Assembly: GCA_963727845.1 (NCBI GenBank)
Contig: CAVSHI010000003.1
Location: 372,001 to 436,000 of the forward strand
Direction of reading: 5' to 3'
DNA from: JBEKTW01 sp963727845
GTDB lineage: Bacteria > Bacteroidota > Ignavibacteria > UBA10030 > SZUA-254
Length of the DNA: 64,000 nt
The notes below the pieces were generated by a model, which was given only the letters and a program-made list of their open reading frames with translations, ran no database searches and had not been told where the DNA came from. Every line of letters starts with the position of its first letter. Position 1 is the first letter of the stretch. Below, one piece after another: positions 36,495-44,892 of the stretch. Made by a program: the position numbers and the translations under genes.

Positions 36495-36761
36495 ATGTTC
36501 TTCGCAAAAGTCATCGGCACTGTCTGGGCGACGCGGAAGGATGAAAATCTCCGATCCTTCAAGCTGCAATTCATCCAGCCGCTGAACGCCCGTCGCGAGA
36601 ATGCCGGCGACCCCATCGTCGCGGTTGATACGGTCGGGGCTGGACCGGGTGAAACGGTGATGTACATTACGGCGCGCGAGGCCACGATCCCGTTGCCGGT
36701 TGAAATGGCGCCGGTCGACGCAAGCATCATCGGCATCGTCGACAGGATCGACGTCGCGTAA
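36495..36761 (+). CDS. Microcompartment vertex protein (EutN/CcmL/BMC-P), copy 2
   Basis: Second vertex protein, 88 residues, starting MFFAKVIGTVWATRKDENLRSFKL and containing PIVAVDTVGAGPGETVMYITAREA and VDASIIGIVDRIDV. It is a diverged tandem duplicate of copy 1, 43 bp downstream; the first 17 residues are nearly identical while the middle differs. Two vertex proteins could form mixed or alternative corners. It immediately precedes the sigma factor gene. Confidence 0.95.
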   Translation: MFFAKVIGTVWATRKDENLRSFKLQFIQPLNARRENAGDPIVAVDTVGAGPGETVMYITAREATIPLPVEMAPVDASIIGIVDRIDVA

Positions 36762-36790
36762 CGAACAATGATTTCATAATCCAGGAACGC

Positions 36791-37648
36791 ATGGCAAAAA
36801 TTACTAAACAGTTCACGAACCGCGAGAGCCAATCGCTCGATAAGTATTTGCAGGAAATCGGGAAGGTTGAGCTGTTGACTCCCGACGAGGAGATCGACCT
36901 TGCCCGGCGCATCAAGAAGGGCGACCAAAAAGCGCTGGAGAAGCTCACGAAGGCGAATCTCCGGTTCGTTGTCAGCGTTGCCAAGCAATACCAGAATCAG
37001 GGCCTCTCTCTCGGAGACCTGATCAACGAAGGAAACCTGGGACTTATCAAAGCCGCAAAGCGGTTCGATGAAACTCGCGGCTTCAAGTTCATCTCGTATG
37101 CCGTGTGGTGGATCCGGCAGTCGGTGCTGCAGGCGCTGGCAGAGCAGTCGCGCATAGTCCGCCTGCCCCTGAACCGCGTCGGCGCTCTTAACAAGATCGG
37201 AAAAGCGTTCAGCACGCTGGAACAGGAGTTCGAGCGTGAACCGAGCGCGAGCGAGCTGGCGGAAGAGCTCGACATGTCGCTCTTCGAAGTTTCCGACACG
37301 CTGAAAATTTCCGGCAGGCATCTCTCTATGGACGCGCCATTCGCGCAGGGAGAAGACAACCGCCTGCTGGACGTCATCCAGGACGAGCGGAGTCCCCTGC
37401 CGGACCATCAGCTCATAAGAGAATCGCTGAGCAAGGAAGTGGAGCGTGCGCTCGGGACGCTGTCAGAACGCGAGGCGGAAGTGATCCGCTTGTATTTTGG
37501 ATTGGGCAGAGAACATTCGCTGACGCTTGAAGAGATCGGTGAAAAATTCCAGCTGACGCGCGAGCGCGTACGGCAGATCAAGGAAAAGGCAATCCGGCGG
37601 CTGCGGCATGCATCACGAAGCAAGTTCCTCAGAGCTTATCTCGGCTAA
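36791..37648 (+). CDS. rpoD: Primary RNA polymerase sigma factor (RpoD/SigA, FCB type)
   Basis: Sigma-70 family member of 285 residues with regions 1.2 (DKYLQEIGKVELLTPDEEIDLARRI), 2 (LIKAAKRFDETRGFKFISYAVWWIRQ), 3 and 4 (HSLTLEEIGEKFQLTRERVRQIKEKA). It lacks region 1.1 and the large non-conserved insert. This compact architecture is usual for the housekeeping sigma of Bacteroidota, Chlorobi and relatives. A strong terminator follows at 37670. Confidence 0.95.
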   Translation: MAKITKQFTNRESQSLDKYLQEIGKVELLTPDEEIDLARRIKKGDQKALEKLTKANLRFVVSVAKQYQNQGLSLGDLINEGNLGLIKAAKRFDETRGFKFISYAVWWIRQSVLQALAEQSRIVRLPLNRVGALNKIGKAFSTLEQEFEREPSASELAEELDMSLFEVSDTLKISGRHLSMDAPFAQGEDNRLLDVIQDERSPLPDHQLIRESLSKEVERALGTLSEREAEVIRLYFGLGREHSLTLEEIGEKFQLTRERVRQIKEKAIRRLRHASRSKFLRAYLG

Positions 37649-37669
37649 TTTGTTCTGATTTTTCAAAAG

Positions 37670-37714
37670 CTCCGCCTTCTGCCGCTGTCTGGCTGGAAGG
37701 CGGAGTTTTTATTT
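37670..37714 (+). terminator. Rho-independent terminator after rpoD
   Basis: Ten-base-pair perfect stem (CTCCGCCTTC with GAAGGCGGAG, 37670-37679 and 37696-37705), 16-nt loop, then TTTTTATTTAT. It closes the operon that includes the vertex proteins and the sigma factor. The gene-free stretch continues to 38112 and holds the two repeats listed next. Confidence 0.9.
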
Positions 37715-37759
37715 ATGGCCGGGTGCATGCAGCGAGTCTCTTTTGCGCTTTTCAACATT

Positions 37760-37821
37760 ACCCTCACCCTGTCACTCCGTGACATCCCTCTCCCAATGGG
37801 AGAGGGAGCGAGGGTGAGGGT
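37760..37821. repeat. Palindromic intergenic repeat
   Basis: Outer arms ACCCTCACCCT and AGGGTGAGGGT are nearly perfect inverted repeats. An inner palindrome, CCCTCTCCCAATGGGAGAGGG, forms a second hairpin. Elements of this sequence type (ACCCTCACCC...CTCTCCCAATGGGAGAGGG) are widespread intergenic repeats in many bacteria. They probably fold as RNA or DNA hairpins and spread passively. Confidence 0.75.
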
Positions 37822-37890
37822 CACGCAAAGACAAACACGAAAATCAGAAATTGAATTGAGTCTCTTTTGAATTTTTGGTACATTTGTTTA

Positions 37891-38039
37891 TTAGCAGGGT
37901 GTTGAAAAACACAAAAGTGAGTGTCTCTGCGAGCAGTTTCATCGCGAAGCAGTCTGATTTTTTCCCTTAAAGAGTGAGATTGCTTCGTCGCTGCGCTCCT
38001 CGCAAAGACGGGAGAAATGCTTTTTCAACAGCCTGTTAG
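37891..38039. mobile_element. MITE-like element with terminal inverted repeats
   Basis: About 149 bp bounded by TTAGCAGGGTGTTGAAAAA and, inverted, CTAACAGGCTGTTGAAAAA (about 15 of 19 matching). It has no coding capacity; the interior carries the common GATTGCTTCGTCGCTGCGCTCCTCGCAAAGACG-type motif with a partly inverted counterpart. The structure suggests a miniature element once moved by a transposase supplied in trans. It ends 73 bp before the next gene. Confidence 0.65.
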
Positions 38040-38112
38040 GTATCCGAAACGGCTTCGGCCGCAAATTGAAGTACGAAGTTCATTACAGGAAGATCCTAAA
38101 ACGGGTCAAACA

Positions 38113-38901
38113 ATGAAATCCCTCGTTTCCATTGTAGCAATAATGCCATGTGCCTCGCTGCTGCCGGCACAGCAATTGCCAGTGACGACATACCTTCAGT
38201 TTTTAGAAACCAAGACAGCGGACGTACACTTTGAGGAAAAAGTGGTTGCTCTTTCGCCAATGGAGTTGAAACACGCGGCGAGAATGATCTACGAAGCGAC
38301 CGAGAGTGATCCGATAGCTGTCATAAAATACATTGGCAAAAGTCATCGAGCATTTGATTCCGCATACGCCACAAATAAGTCTACAAAGAGATTCGGAAGG
38401 AAGATCGGCGCGGTCGAGCAGAGATACCTAGACCGGATTGATACGGTATTCTCGAAAAGGGTCTACGCACTTGTGCGTCTACCGTACGTCATGAGCGTCG
38501 TCATTGATTCAGAAAAGCATGTTCGGTACACTTCACCAGGAGAGCCGGGCACCACCCCAAGAACCAATGCTGTTGCCACCGTTCTTGAAGTGTTCAAAGG
38601 AGCAAAGCGATTTGCAGCAGGCGAGACGATGGAGTTTTATTGGATGGACGGATGGATAATGACATCGACGTACTTTCGGCTCGGCGATACATGCCTGGTT
38701 TTTCTTGATCCGAGGGTGAGGCCCGACGGCGTAGAATCGCTTGCGATCGTGGCGTTTCTCGACCAGAGCTATGGCTACTACGTGATTAGAAATAACATTC
38801 TTCACGATCAGTATAACACATTTGGCTATGGCACAATGGTTCCGTGGAAGGATTTCAGGGATAGCCTGCTTTCACAGATCAAGAGCATTAAATCGTGGTG
38901 A
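38113..38901 (+). CDS. Exported protein of unknown function
   Basis: Protein of 262 residues. The N-terminus (MKSLVSIVAIMPCASLLPAQQ) is a signal peptide with an AQQ-type cleavage site, which is why the ATG at 38113 is preferred over an in-frame start inside the MITE. The mature part has a helical stretch followed by a beta-rich region (NAVATVLEVFKGAKRF...FRLGDTCLVFLDPR) reminiscent of small extracellular domains found with DUF-type surface proteins. I recognise no family. It stands alone among repeats, which suggests accessory status. Confidence 0.65.
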   Translation: MKSLVSIVAIMPCASLLPAQQLPVTTYLQFLETKTADVHFEEKVVALSPMELKHAARMIYEATESDPIAVIKYIGKSHRAFDSAYATNKSTKRFGRKIGAVEQRYLDRIDTVFSKRVYALVRLPYVMSVVIDSEKHVRYTSPGEPGTTPRTNAVATVLEVFKGAKRFAAGETMEFYWMDGWIMTSTYFRLGDTCLVFLDPRVRPDGVESLAIVAFLDQSYGYYVIRNNILHDQYNTFGYGTMVPWKDFRDSLLSQIKSIKSW

Positions 38902-39250
38902 CAATACCGGGCATTCCGCTGCCAACGTTCAGATGCTGACCCCGAAACAAGTTCGGGGCAGGCCAGAAACGTGTCAGCAAGACGAAGAGGGCGGGATGTC
39001 ATTCTGAACGGAACGAAGTGGAGTGAAGAATCTTCTTTTGCGCCGCACTTGAGATGCTTCACGGAGTTCATCCGGAGGGCTAACGAAGGATTCAACTTGA
39101 AACCCGGGTTGTCAGATCCTTCGCTCCGCTCAGGATGACAATACCCATTTTTTGTGTTTTTAGGCGGGGATTTTTATATTGAAGTAGCGTCTTGGAAATT
39201 TTTTCAATGATTTCACGATTTCTTTCATCTTTTGTTCAGGAGAAGTAGTT
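38902..39250. other. Gene-free stretch with dispersed repeats
   Basis: A 349-bp gap. It starts with a small hairpin (CCCCGAA/TTCGGGG, about 38940-38958). A larger inverted repeat follows (listed separately). The last 100 bp before def are AT-rich and should hold its promoter, but no clear -35/-10 pair was identified. Confidence 0.5.
38997..39142. repeat. Inverted repeat element of the TCATTCTGA...TCAGGATGACA type
   Basis: The left arm begins TGTCATTCTGAACGGAACGAAG and the right arm, inverted, reads TTGTCATCCTGAGCGGAGCGAAGG. The arms match except for scattered changes and flank about 90 bp. This is another common intergenic repeat type of environmental bacteria; no gene is encoded. Confidence 0.65.
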
Positions 39251-39808
39251 TTGTCGATTCTTCCAATTTATCTGTACGGAACGGACGTGCTGCGTAAGAA
39301 AGCAAAACCCGTTCACAAAGTAACCGATGATATCGTCAGTCTGGTCATGGATATGTTCGAGACAATGCGGAAAGCCCATGGCATCGGTCTCGCGGCGACC
39401 CAGGTCGGCAACATGCACCGGGTCATCGTGGTCGACGTGTCGGATATGGAAGAAACGCAGGACGTCAAGCCCCTCTGCCTCATCAATCCCGAGGTCATTC
39501 TGCGGGACGGGAAAACCACGATGGAAGAAGGTTGTTTGAGCATCCCCGAGGTGCGCGACGAAGTCGAGCGTGCCGAACAAATCACCGTCCGGTACAGAGA
39601 CACGAATTTTCAGCACGCGGAGCTTTCGGCCGACGGATTGCTCGCGAGGGTTATCCTCCACGAGATCGATCATCTGAACGGCGTATTATTTCTGGATTAT
39701 CTCTCCCCCGCACAGCGGAAGGTTCACCGCGAAGCGCTCCAGCAAATGAAGCGCGGCGAGGTGGAAGTTGCGTATCCCGTCGTCACCGCAGCCCCCGTCA
39801 CAGTCTGA
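39251..39808 (+). CDS. def: Peptide deformylase
   Basis: Removes the formyl group from new N-termini. The protein has 185 residues and all three metal-site motifs: GIGLAATQVG, EEGCLSIP (metal-binding Cys) and HEIDHLNG (metal-binding His pair and catalytic Glu). The start is a TTG preceded by AGGAGAAG at a good distance; no ATG is available. It is followed 9 nt later by fmt, the enzyme that adds the formyl group, a classical pairing. Confidence 0.96.
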   Translation: MSILPIYLYGTDVLRKKAKPVHKVTDDIVSLVMDMFETMRKAHGIGLAATQVGNMHRVIVVDVSDMEETQDVKPLCLINPEVILRDGKTTMEEGCLSIPEVRDEVERAEQITVRYRDTNFQHAELSADGLLARVILHEIDHLNGVLFLDYLSPAQRKVHREALQQMKRGEVEVAYPVVTAAPVTV

Positions 39809-39817
39809 TAGCTTCAC

Positions 39818-40768
39818 ATGACAACTACCTCCGAAAGCCGCCCGCGTATCGTGTTTCTCGGAACGGCGGAGTTTGGAATTCCCAGCCTGAAAATCCTCGT
39901 CGACAATAAGTACCCGGTCGTCGCCGTCGTCACCAACCCGGACAAGCCCGCCGGCCGGGGCCGGCAGCTTTCGTGTTCGCCCGTTAAAGATTTCGCGTCA
40001 CAGCATGTTCTCCAGATTCTCCAGCCCGAGTCCCTCCGGGACGTTGCGTTCATCCAACAGTTGAAGTCCCTCGAGCCGGACATTCTCGTTGTCGTCGCAT
40101 TCCGCATCCTGCCGCCCGATGTGTTCATGACAGCGCGGCTCGGAGCCTTCAACCTTCATGCGTCGCTCCTGCCGAAATATCGCGGGGCGGCGCCTATCCA
40201 GTGGGCCATCATCAGCGGTGAAAAAGAAACGGGCGTGACAACATTTCTCCTCGAGGAAAAGGTCGACACGGGCAACGTTGTTCTGCAGGCCCGGATTCCA
40301 ATCGGCGAAAACGTGACCGCTGGAGAGATTCATGACAGGCTTTCGGAGGTCGGAGCAGAAATCGTTCTTCATACCGTCAGGTTGATAGAGTCGGGCAAAG
40401 CCGTTCCAAGACCGCAAGACCCTGCTGCGGCTTCGCGCGCGCCGAAGATCTTCAAGGAGCATTGCAGGGTTGATTGGAATCGAACCGCCGCGGAAATTCA
40501 CAATCTCATCCGCGGGCTTTCTCCCAGACCCGGCGCGTTCACAATGTACCAGGGAAACACGATAAAAATGTACAGGTCGCGGGTTCTCAAGGACTCTAAA
40601 CCGACTCACCCGGGAGAAATTCTCCAGGCAGACCGGCAACTGGTCGTCTCCACAAAAGACGGAGCTGTGGAAATTCTCGAGCTCCAACAGGAAGGGAAAA
40701 GCAAATTGGCCGCCGAAACCTTTCTGCGGGGCTTCCGCCTTCAAATCGGTCATGCATTCTTGCCATGA
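39818..40768 (+). CDS. fmt: Methionyl-tRNA formyltransferase
   Basis: Protein of 316 residues. The N-terminal Rossmann-like formyltransferase domain has IVFLGTAEFGIPSL, the catalytic Asn/His/Asp positions in FNLHASLLPKYRGAAPIQWAII and EEKVDTGNVVLQ, and a C-terminal OB-like domain binds the tRNA. Uses 10-formyl-THF to formylate Met-tRNAi. The stop overlaps the rhodanese gene by 4 nt. Confidence 0.96.
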   Translation: MTTTSESRPRIVFLGTAEFGIPSLKILVDNKYPVVAVVTNPDKPAGRGRQLSCSPVKDFASQHVLQILQPESLRDVAFIQQLKSLEPDILVVVAFRILPPDVFMTARLGAFNLHASLLPKYRGAAPIQWAIISGEKETGVTTFLLEEKVDTGNVVLQARIPIGENVTAGEIHDRLSEVGAEIVLHTVRLIESGKAVPRPQDPAAASRAPKIFKEHCRVDWNRTAAEIHNLIRGLSPRPGAFTMYQGNTIKMYRSRVLKDSKPTHPGEILQADRQLVVSTKDGAVEILELQQEGKSKLAAETFLRGFRLQIGHAFLP

Positions 40769-41394
40769 AAACGTTGACCGATACATCGATCCTTCGTGAA
40801 GCGTTCATCCTCCTGCTGCTGAGTGTTTTCCTTGCGCTGGTATATAATGCATTCTCACCAAAAAGTCTGCCGCTGGTCCGGAAGCCGCCGGTCAAGATCG
40901 CTACGGCAGATTCGGCGTTGTTTTCAGCGAAGGAAACGAGGCCGGATTCTATCTCCGGGAGCACATCTACGGTGATTTCTCCGCCTCATGAGCGGACGCG
41001 TGCCAACCGGGATTCCATGGCGGCGCCGGCAGGTAAGAAGAAAGACATCGGTTACAAGATTGTCACTCTTGACCAGGTAAAGCGGCTGCTGGGCGAAGGC
41101 CGCGGGCTGTTCATCGACGGCAGGGAACCCGAAGAGTATGCTCAAGGCCACATCAAGGGCGCACGCAATGTCCCGTACCTCGAAGTCGACAAATACTTTG
41201 AGGAGTTGGTAGCGATCCCGCGCGACACGCTCATCATCATCTACTGCCATAATCCCGAATGCTCGCTCGGACGCGATCTTGCCGATTTCATGAGTCAGAT
41301 GGAATTCCACAACATGTTTCTCTATGATAAGGGTTGGGACGAATGGATAGCATCGGGCATGGCGGTTGAGAAACCTTCAACGGGAGACAAGTAA
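40765..41394 (+). CDS. Membrane-anchored rhodanese-domain protein
   Basis: Protein of 209 residues with one N-terminal membrane segment (EAFILLLLSVFLALVYNAF), a Ser/Thr-rich linker and a C-terminal rhodanese domain (about 95-200). The active-site loop is IIYCHNPECSLGRDLA with the catalytic Cys. It may handle persulfide or redox chemistry outside the membrane. It sits directly before a MauE-like gene, a partner often found with thiol-redox proteins, so the two probably work together. Coupled to fmt by an ATGA overlap. Confidence 0.85.
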   Translation: MKTLTDTSILREAFILLLLSVFLALVYNAFSPKSLPLVRKPPVKIATADSALFSAKETRPDSISGSTSTVISPPHERTRANRDSMAAPAGKKKDIGYKIVTLDQVKRLLGEGRGLFIDGREPEEYAQGHIKGARNVPYLEVDKYFEELVAIPRDTLIIIYCHNPECSLGRDLADFMSQMEFHNMFLYDKGWDEWIASGMAVEKPSTGDK

Positions 41395-41401
41395 CTTCAC
41401 C

Positions 41402-41890
41402 ATGAAGAATTTCCTTCGAAGCAAACCGGCAGTTATTCTATCAAGGCTTGTGCTGGGAACGGTATTCATCGTGGCGAGCATCGACAAAATCGCCCACCCC
41501 GATGTCTTCGCCGATGCGGTTGCCGCGTATCGGGTTGTGCCGGAGTTATGGGTCAACATCTTTGCGTTGAGCATCCCGTGGCTTGAGCTCATTTGCGGGA
41601 TATTTCTGGTCGGAGGAGTGTTTATCCGGTCGGGGTCTGGATGGCTTTCAGTGATGCTGGTTGTTTTTATCGCCGCCATGCTATCCGCGATGGCCCGTCA
41701 TTTGAAAATCGACTGCGGATGTTTCGGCGCCGGGCGCGTTTCCGAAGTTGGCTGGGCTCGGATCTGGGAGGATGCCGGCATGCTTGTGCTGGGAATTCAC
41801 CTGTTCTTTTCCGGAAAGCCGGATTATTCAAAGGACGGTAGAGGATCAACCTCCGATGTTTCCCGAGCGCGCCCCACACCTGTGAGGTAA
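41402..41890 (+). CDS. MauE/DoxX-like membrane protein
   Basis: Protein of 162 residues with four membrane segments. The conserved MauE features are LVLGTVFIVASIDKIAHPDVFADAVAAY at the start and DCGCFG after the third helix. MauE-type proteins supply electrons or disulfide chemistry to periplasmic partners. The start at 41402 follows the rhodanese stop by 7 nt. It ends convergent with phoU, 6 bp away, without a visible terminator. Confidence 0.85.
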   Translation: MKNFLRSKPAVILSRLVLGTVFIVASIDKIAHPDVFADAVAAYRVVPELWVNIFALSIPWLELICGIFLVGGVFIRSGSGWLSVMLVVFIAAMLSAMARHLKIDCGCFGAGRVSEVGWARIWEDAGMLVLGIHLFFSGKPDYSKDGRGSTSDVSRARPTPVR

Positions 41891-41896
41891 GGGAGT

Positions 41897-42565
41897 TTAG
41901 GCTCCTTCCTTAGTTTCGGCGTTGTGCTTGACAACCCGTGCCTGGGCTATAAAAATCACTTCTTCCGCGATATTGGTCGCCAGATCGGCGACACGTTCCA
42001 GGTTTCGGCTCACACGGATGAGGTCAACTCCTCCCTCGATCGACATCTTATTGTTATTCAACAGTTGAATGACTTCCCGAGTCATGGCGCGGTTCAATTC
42101 ATCAACCACGTCGTCATTTTCAAGAACCTTCTTCCCGAGAGAAGGATCCCCGTGAATGAAGCCGTCGATTGCGTTTCGCAGCATTGTCTGGACGAGTTCC
42201 CCCATTTGCGGCACTTTCAGCAGAGAATCCTTCGTCTGCATCATCGCGATCGCCGATTCTGCGATATTAACCGCATGGTCGCCGATGCGCTCGAGGTCGT
42301 TATTCATTTTCTGGGCGGCCAGAATCAGCCGCAAATCGACTGCCACCGGCTGCTGGAGTGCGAGAAGGTCGACAATCGCATTGTCGATTTCAATTTCAAG
42401 CGAGTTAATCCTGTCATCGCGGTCGATAATTCTCTGAGCGAGCTCTGTATCCCGCCCCAACAGCGCCTTCAGGGAATCAGCCACCGCTTCCTCGACGATG
42501 CTACCCATCTTGATGAGATTTGTTTTCAGGCTTTCGAGCTCTTGTTCAAAGTGTCGTTGCATCAT
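41897..42565 (-). CDS. phoU: Phosphate transport regulator PhoU, copy 1
   Basis: Protein of 222 residues made of two three-helix PhoU repeats. Each carries the metal-cluster motif: NNDLERIGDHAVNIAE in the first half and SRNLERVADLATNIAEEV in the second. PhoU links the Pst transporter to the PhoR kinase and blocks the Pho response when phosphate is plentiful. It is the last gene of the porin-pstSCAB-transporter run. A second phoU lies at 62415-63125. Confidence 0.95.
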   Translation of the reverse strand: MMQRHFEQELESLKTNLIKMGSIVEEAVADSLKALLGRDTELAQRIIDRDDRINSLEIEIDNAIVDLLALQQPVAVDLRLILAAQKMNNDLERIGDHAVNIAESAIAMMQTKDSLLKVPQMGELVQTMLRNAIDGFIHGDPSLGKKVLENDDVVDELNRAMTREVIQLLNNNKMSIEGGVDLIRVSRNLERVADLATNIAEEVIFIAQARVVKHNAETKEGA

Positions 42566-42580
42566 TCACGTCGTCGATAA

Positions 42581-43930
42581 TTAAATAGATTTTTGTGTCG
42601 CTTCTTCCGGAGTTTTGGTACGGCCGGAATGCGGCGTCGGTACGGCATGCCACAATTTCAACATCAGAATACCTCCGATGAAAGAGAACCCGATCATGCT
42701 CGGCCCCCAGACACCCCATCCGTATGTATCCAACATAAAGCCCATGCCGTATCCCATCACTGAGCCGCCCATGTATTGCATACCGTCAAACATCCCTGCC
42801 GCAGTGGCTCCCGCGCGCTGGCCGCCGAAGTCCATTGATGCAGTACCCGATAACATGGAATGCACCATCGAAATCGCCAGCGAGTTAAGCACGAATGCGG
42901 CAATGACGAGATTGATGCTCGGAGACGCCCACACCACTGCAAGACTGAACACCTGGAGAACATAGCCGATGAATGCGACGGGCGGCCGGCGCGCCCTGAA
43001 AACTTTGTCGGAAAGCATGCCTGCGAGGAACGCACCTCCAACTCCTGCAACCACAATCGAAAGCGCATTTCTCTGGAAGACCGGGTTGTCGAGCTGCAGG
43101 TGCTGAACTTCCTGCATATACCGCGGAAACCACTCTTCGAATCCTTTCCGCACAAGGCCCGTACAGAACTCCGCAGCCGCGATGGTGATCGCGATTGGAT
43201 TGGTGAAGATCTTCTTCGCGACGTACTTGAACGTTATCGCTTCGGTATCTCCGCTCGTAGCATCCTGGGGGTCGAAGTCGGGCAGGCCGGTTTCCCTGGG
43301 AGTATCCCGCACGAACAGAAAAGTGAACAGGGCAAACACGCCTGCAAACATCGCCGGAAGGAAGAACTTCCACTGCCATGGCAGGAGAACCACAGCCGGG
43401 ACGGTCATGAGTGCATAGACGCCGAATCTCCCCATCTGGATCATGGACCCGAAAATCGCTGAGAACACGCCCCGCTCACTCACGTGGAACCACGCCGAAT
43501 TCACTTTGATGACGGCAAGTGCTCCGTACGATTGAAAATACATATTCAACGTCCAGATGGTCGCGAGGTAACCCAGGAGCAACGTGCCCGTTCCCAGAAA
43601 ACCGAGATACGCGGCCATGCCAAAGGCAATATTGAAAACGAACGCCCCGACCGCTCCGATGAGCATCGCCTTTCTTCCTCCGATGCGGTCTGCGAGCGGG
43701 CCGTTGAACATCGCTGAGAGACCGTAGAAGATTGTCGCAAAGGTGATGATGGAACCAATCTGCGTTTTCGAAAAACCGAAGGTGTCCGATAGGTCTTTAT
43801 TCGCGAACGCAAAATTGTACCTGGCCATGTACATGGAAGCGTACGTAAAACCAAGAGTAACCCAATTCAATGCCCGCCGCTGCTTAAATTTTGGCGTATG
43901 ATTGAGCTCATGTTTGGCCAGTATTGGCAT
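42581..43930 (-). CDS. Organophosphate:phosphate antiporter of the MFS (GlpT/UhpT-like)
   Basis: Protein of 449 residues with 12 membrane segments. OPA-family features are RRALNWVTLGFTYASMYMARYNFAFANKDL at the start and NMYFQSYGALAVIKVNSAWFHVSERGVFSAIFGS. Such carriers exchange glycerol-3-phosphate or sugar phosphates for inorganic phosphate. Position between pstB and phoU in a phosphate operon supports uptake of organic phosphate esters. It begins 131 bp after pstB. That gap holds a small dyad (43999-44015), so it may have an extra promoter. Confidence 0.88.
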   Translation of the reverse strand: MPILAKHELNHTPKFKQRRALNWVTLGFTYASMYMARYNFAFANKDLSDTFGFSKTQIGSIITFATIFYGLSAMFNGPLADRIGGRKAMLIGAVGAFVFNIAFGMAAYLGFLGTGTLLLGYLATIWTLNMYFQSYGALAVIKVNSAWFHVSERGVFSAIFGSMIQMGRFGVYALMTVPAVVLLPWQWKFFLPAMFAGVFALFTFLFVRDTPRETGLPDFDPQDATSGDTEAITFKYVAKKIFTNPIAITIAAAEFCTGLVRKGFEEWFPRYMQEVQHLQLDNPVFQRNALSIVVAGVGGAFLAGMLSDKVFRARRPPVAFIGYVLQVFSLAVVWASPSINLVIAAFVLNSLAISMVHSMLSGTASMDFGGQRAGATAAGMFDGMQYMGGSVMGYGMGFMLDTYGWGVWGPSMIGFSFIGGILMLKLWHAVPTPHSGRTKTPEEATQKSI

Positions 43931-43998
43931 AACGATCTTATTCGATTAGTTAAACTACCGTACGTTGGCGAAGTTTTTGCGTGCAAGCGGGAGCACTT

Positions 43999-44015
43999 TT
44001 TCATAAAACATGAAA
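43999..44015. promoter_or_regulatory. AT-rich dyad in the pstB-transporter gap
   Basis: Perfect 6-bp inverted repeat TTTCAT/ATGAAA around AAAAC. It could be an operator or a transcript hairpin; no T-run follows. Low confidence because short AT-rich dyads occur by chance. Confidence 0.25.
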
Positions 44016-44061
44016 TGCCCTGCAAATATACTGAATCTCCGAATCAATTGCATGCAGGAAA

Positions 44062-44892
44062 TCATCCGAACCGCCCGGTGATGTAATCTTCTGTTTGCTT
44101 CTTGGCGGGTGACGTAAAAAGACGCTTGGTTTCATCATATTCAATCAAATCGCCCAGATAAAAGAAGGCCGTGTAGTCGCTCACCCGCGCCGCCTGTTGC
44201 ATATTGTGCGTCACAATAACAATCGTGTAGTTCTTCTTCAATTCGTAAATGAGCTCTTCAACTTTCGCCGTCGAGAGAGGGTCGAGCGCGCTGGCCGGCT
44301 CATCCATCAATATGACTTCCGGATTGACTGCAAGCGTCCGTGCGATGCACAAACGCTGCTGCTGTCCGCCTGAAAGACTCACACCGGATTTGTCGAGCGA
44401 ATCTTTTACTTCATCCCATAACGCAGCTTTTCGTAAACTGTGCTCGACGATCCCGGCCAGTTGTTTCCTGTTCCGCAGACCGTTTAACTTTAGGCCGGCA
44501 GCGACATTGTCGGCAATGGACATGGTCGGAAACGGATTCGGTTTCTGGAATACCATCCCGACCCTCCGCCGGAGGATGACAGGGTCGTAATTAAAAATGT
44601 TTTCGCCGTCGAGCAGAATCGTCCCATCGACGGTTCCACCCGCGACTTCATGCATACGGTTCAGGGAGCGGAGATACGTCGACTTTCCACATCCCGACGG
44701 GCCGATGATAGCAACAACTCTGTTCGTAGGGATATCGAGAGATATGTTCTTGAGTGCCCTGGTTTTTCCAAAATACGCACTCAGGGCTTTGGTGATGATC
44801 TTCGCTGCCTGTCCCTTGGGGTGGTCGGGAGATTCTGTCACGGGAGTTAGACTCTCAGTGGATGGACGCTTGAGCACGTCAGCGTTCGGCAT
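44062..44892 (-). CDS. pstB: Phosphate ABC transporter ATPase PstB
   Basis: Protein of 276 residues. Walker A GPSGCGKSTYLRSLNRMHE, the PstB-specific VFQKPNPFPTMSIADNV, signature LSGGQQQRLCIARTLA, Walker B VILMDEPASALDP. It powers high-affinity phosphate import with PstS, PstC and PstA. An N-terminal extension of about 30 residues (rich in Pro/Ser/Thr) precedes the core. Its start overlaps the pstA stop by 14 nt. Confidence 0.97.
   Translation of the reverse strand: MPNADVLKRPSTESLTPVTESPDHPKGQAAKIITKALSAYFGKTRALKNISLDIPTNRVVAIIGPSGCGKSTYLRSLNRMHEVAGGTVDGTILLDGENIFNYDPVILRRRVGMVFQKPNPFPTMSIADNVAAGLKLNGLRNRKQLAGIVEHSLRKAALWDEVKDSLDKSGVSLSGGQQQRLCIARTLAVNPEVILMDEPASALDPLSTAKVEELIYELKKNYTIVIVTHNMQQAARVSDYTAFFYLGDLIEYDETKRLFTSPAKKQTEDYITGRFG

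Noticed and set aside
37931..38112. Longer start for the exported protein inside the MITE
   Set aside because: The upstream residues come from the repeat end; the ATG at 38113 begins a clear signal peptide.
43899..43940. TTTAAC/GAATAA/TTATGC series before the organophosphate transporter as another Pho box
   Set aside because: The hexamers match poorly, the series runs into the start codon and leaves no room for a -10 and transcript start.
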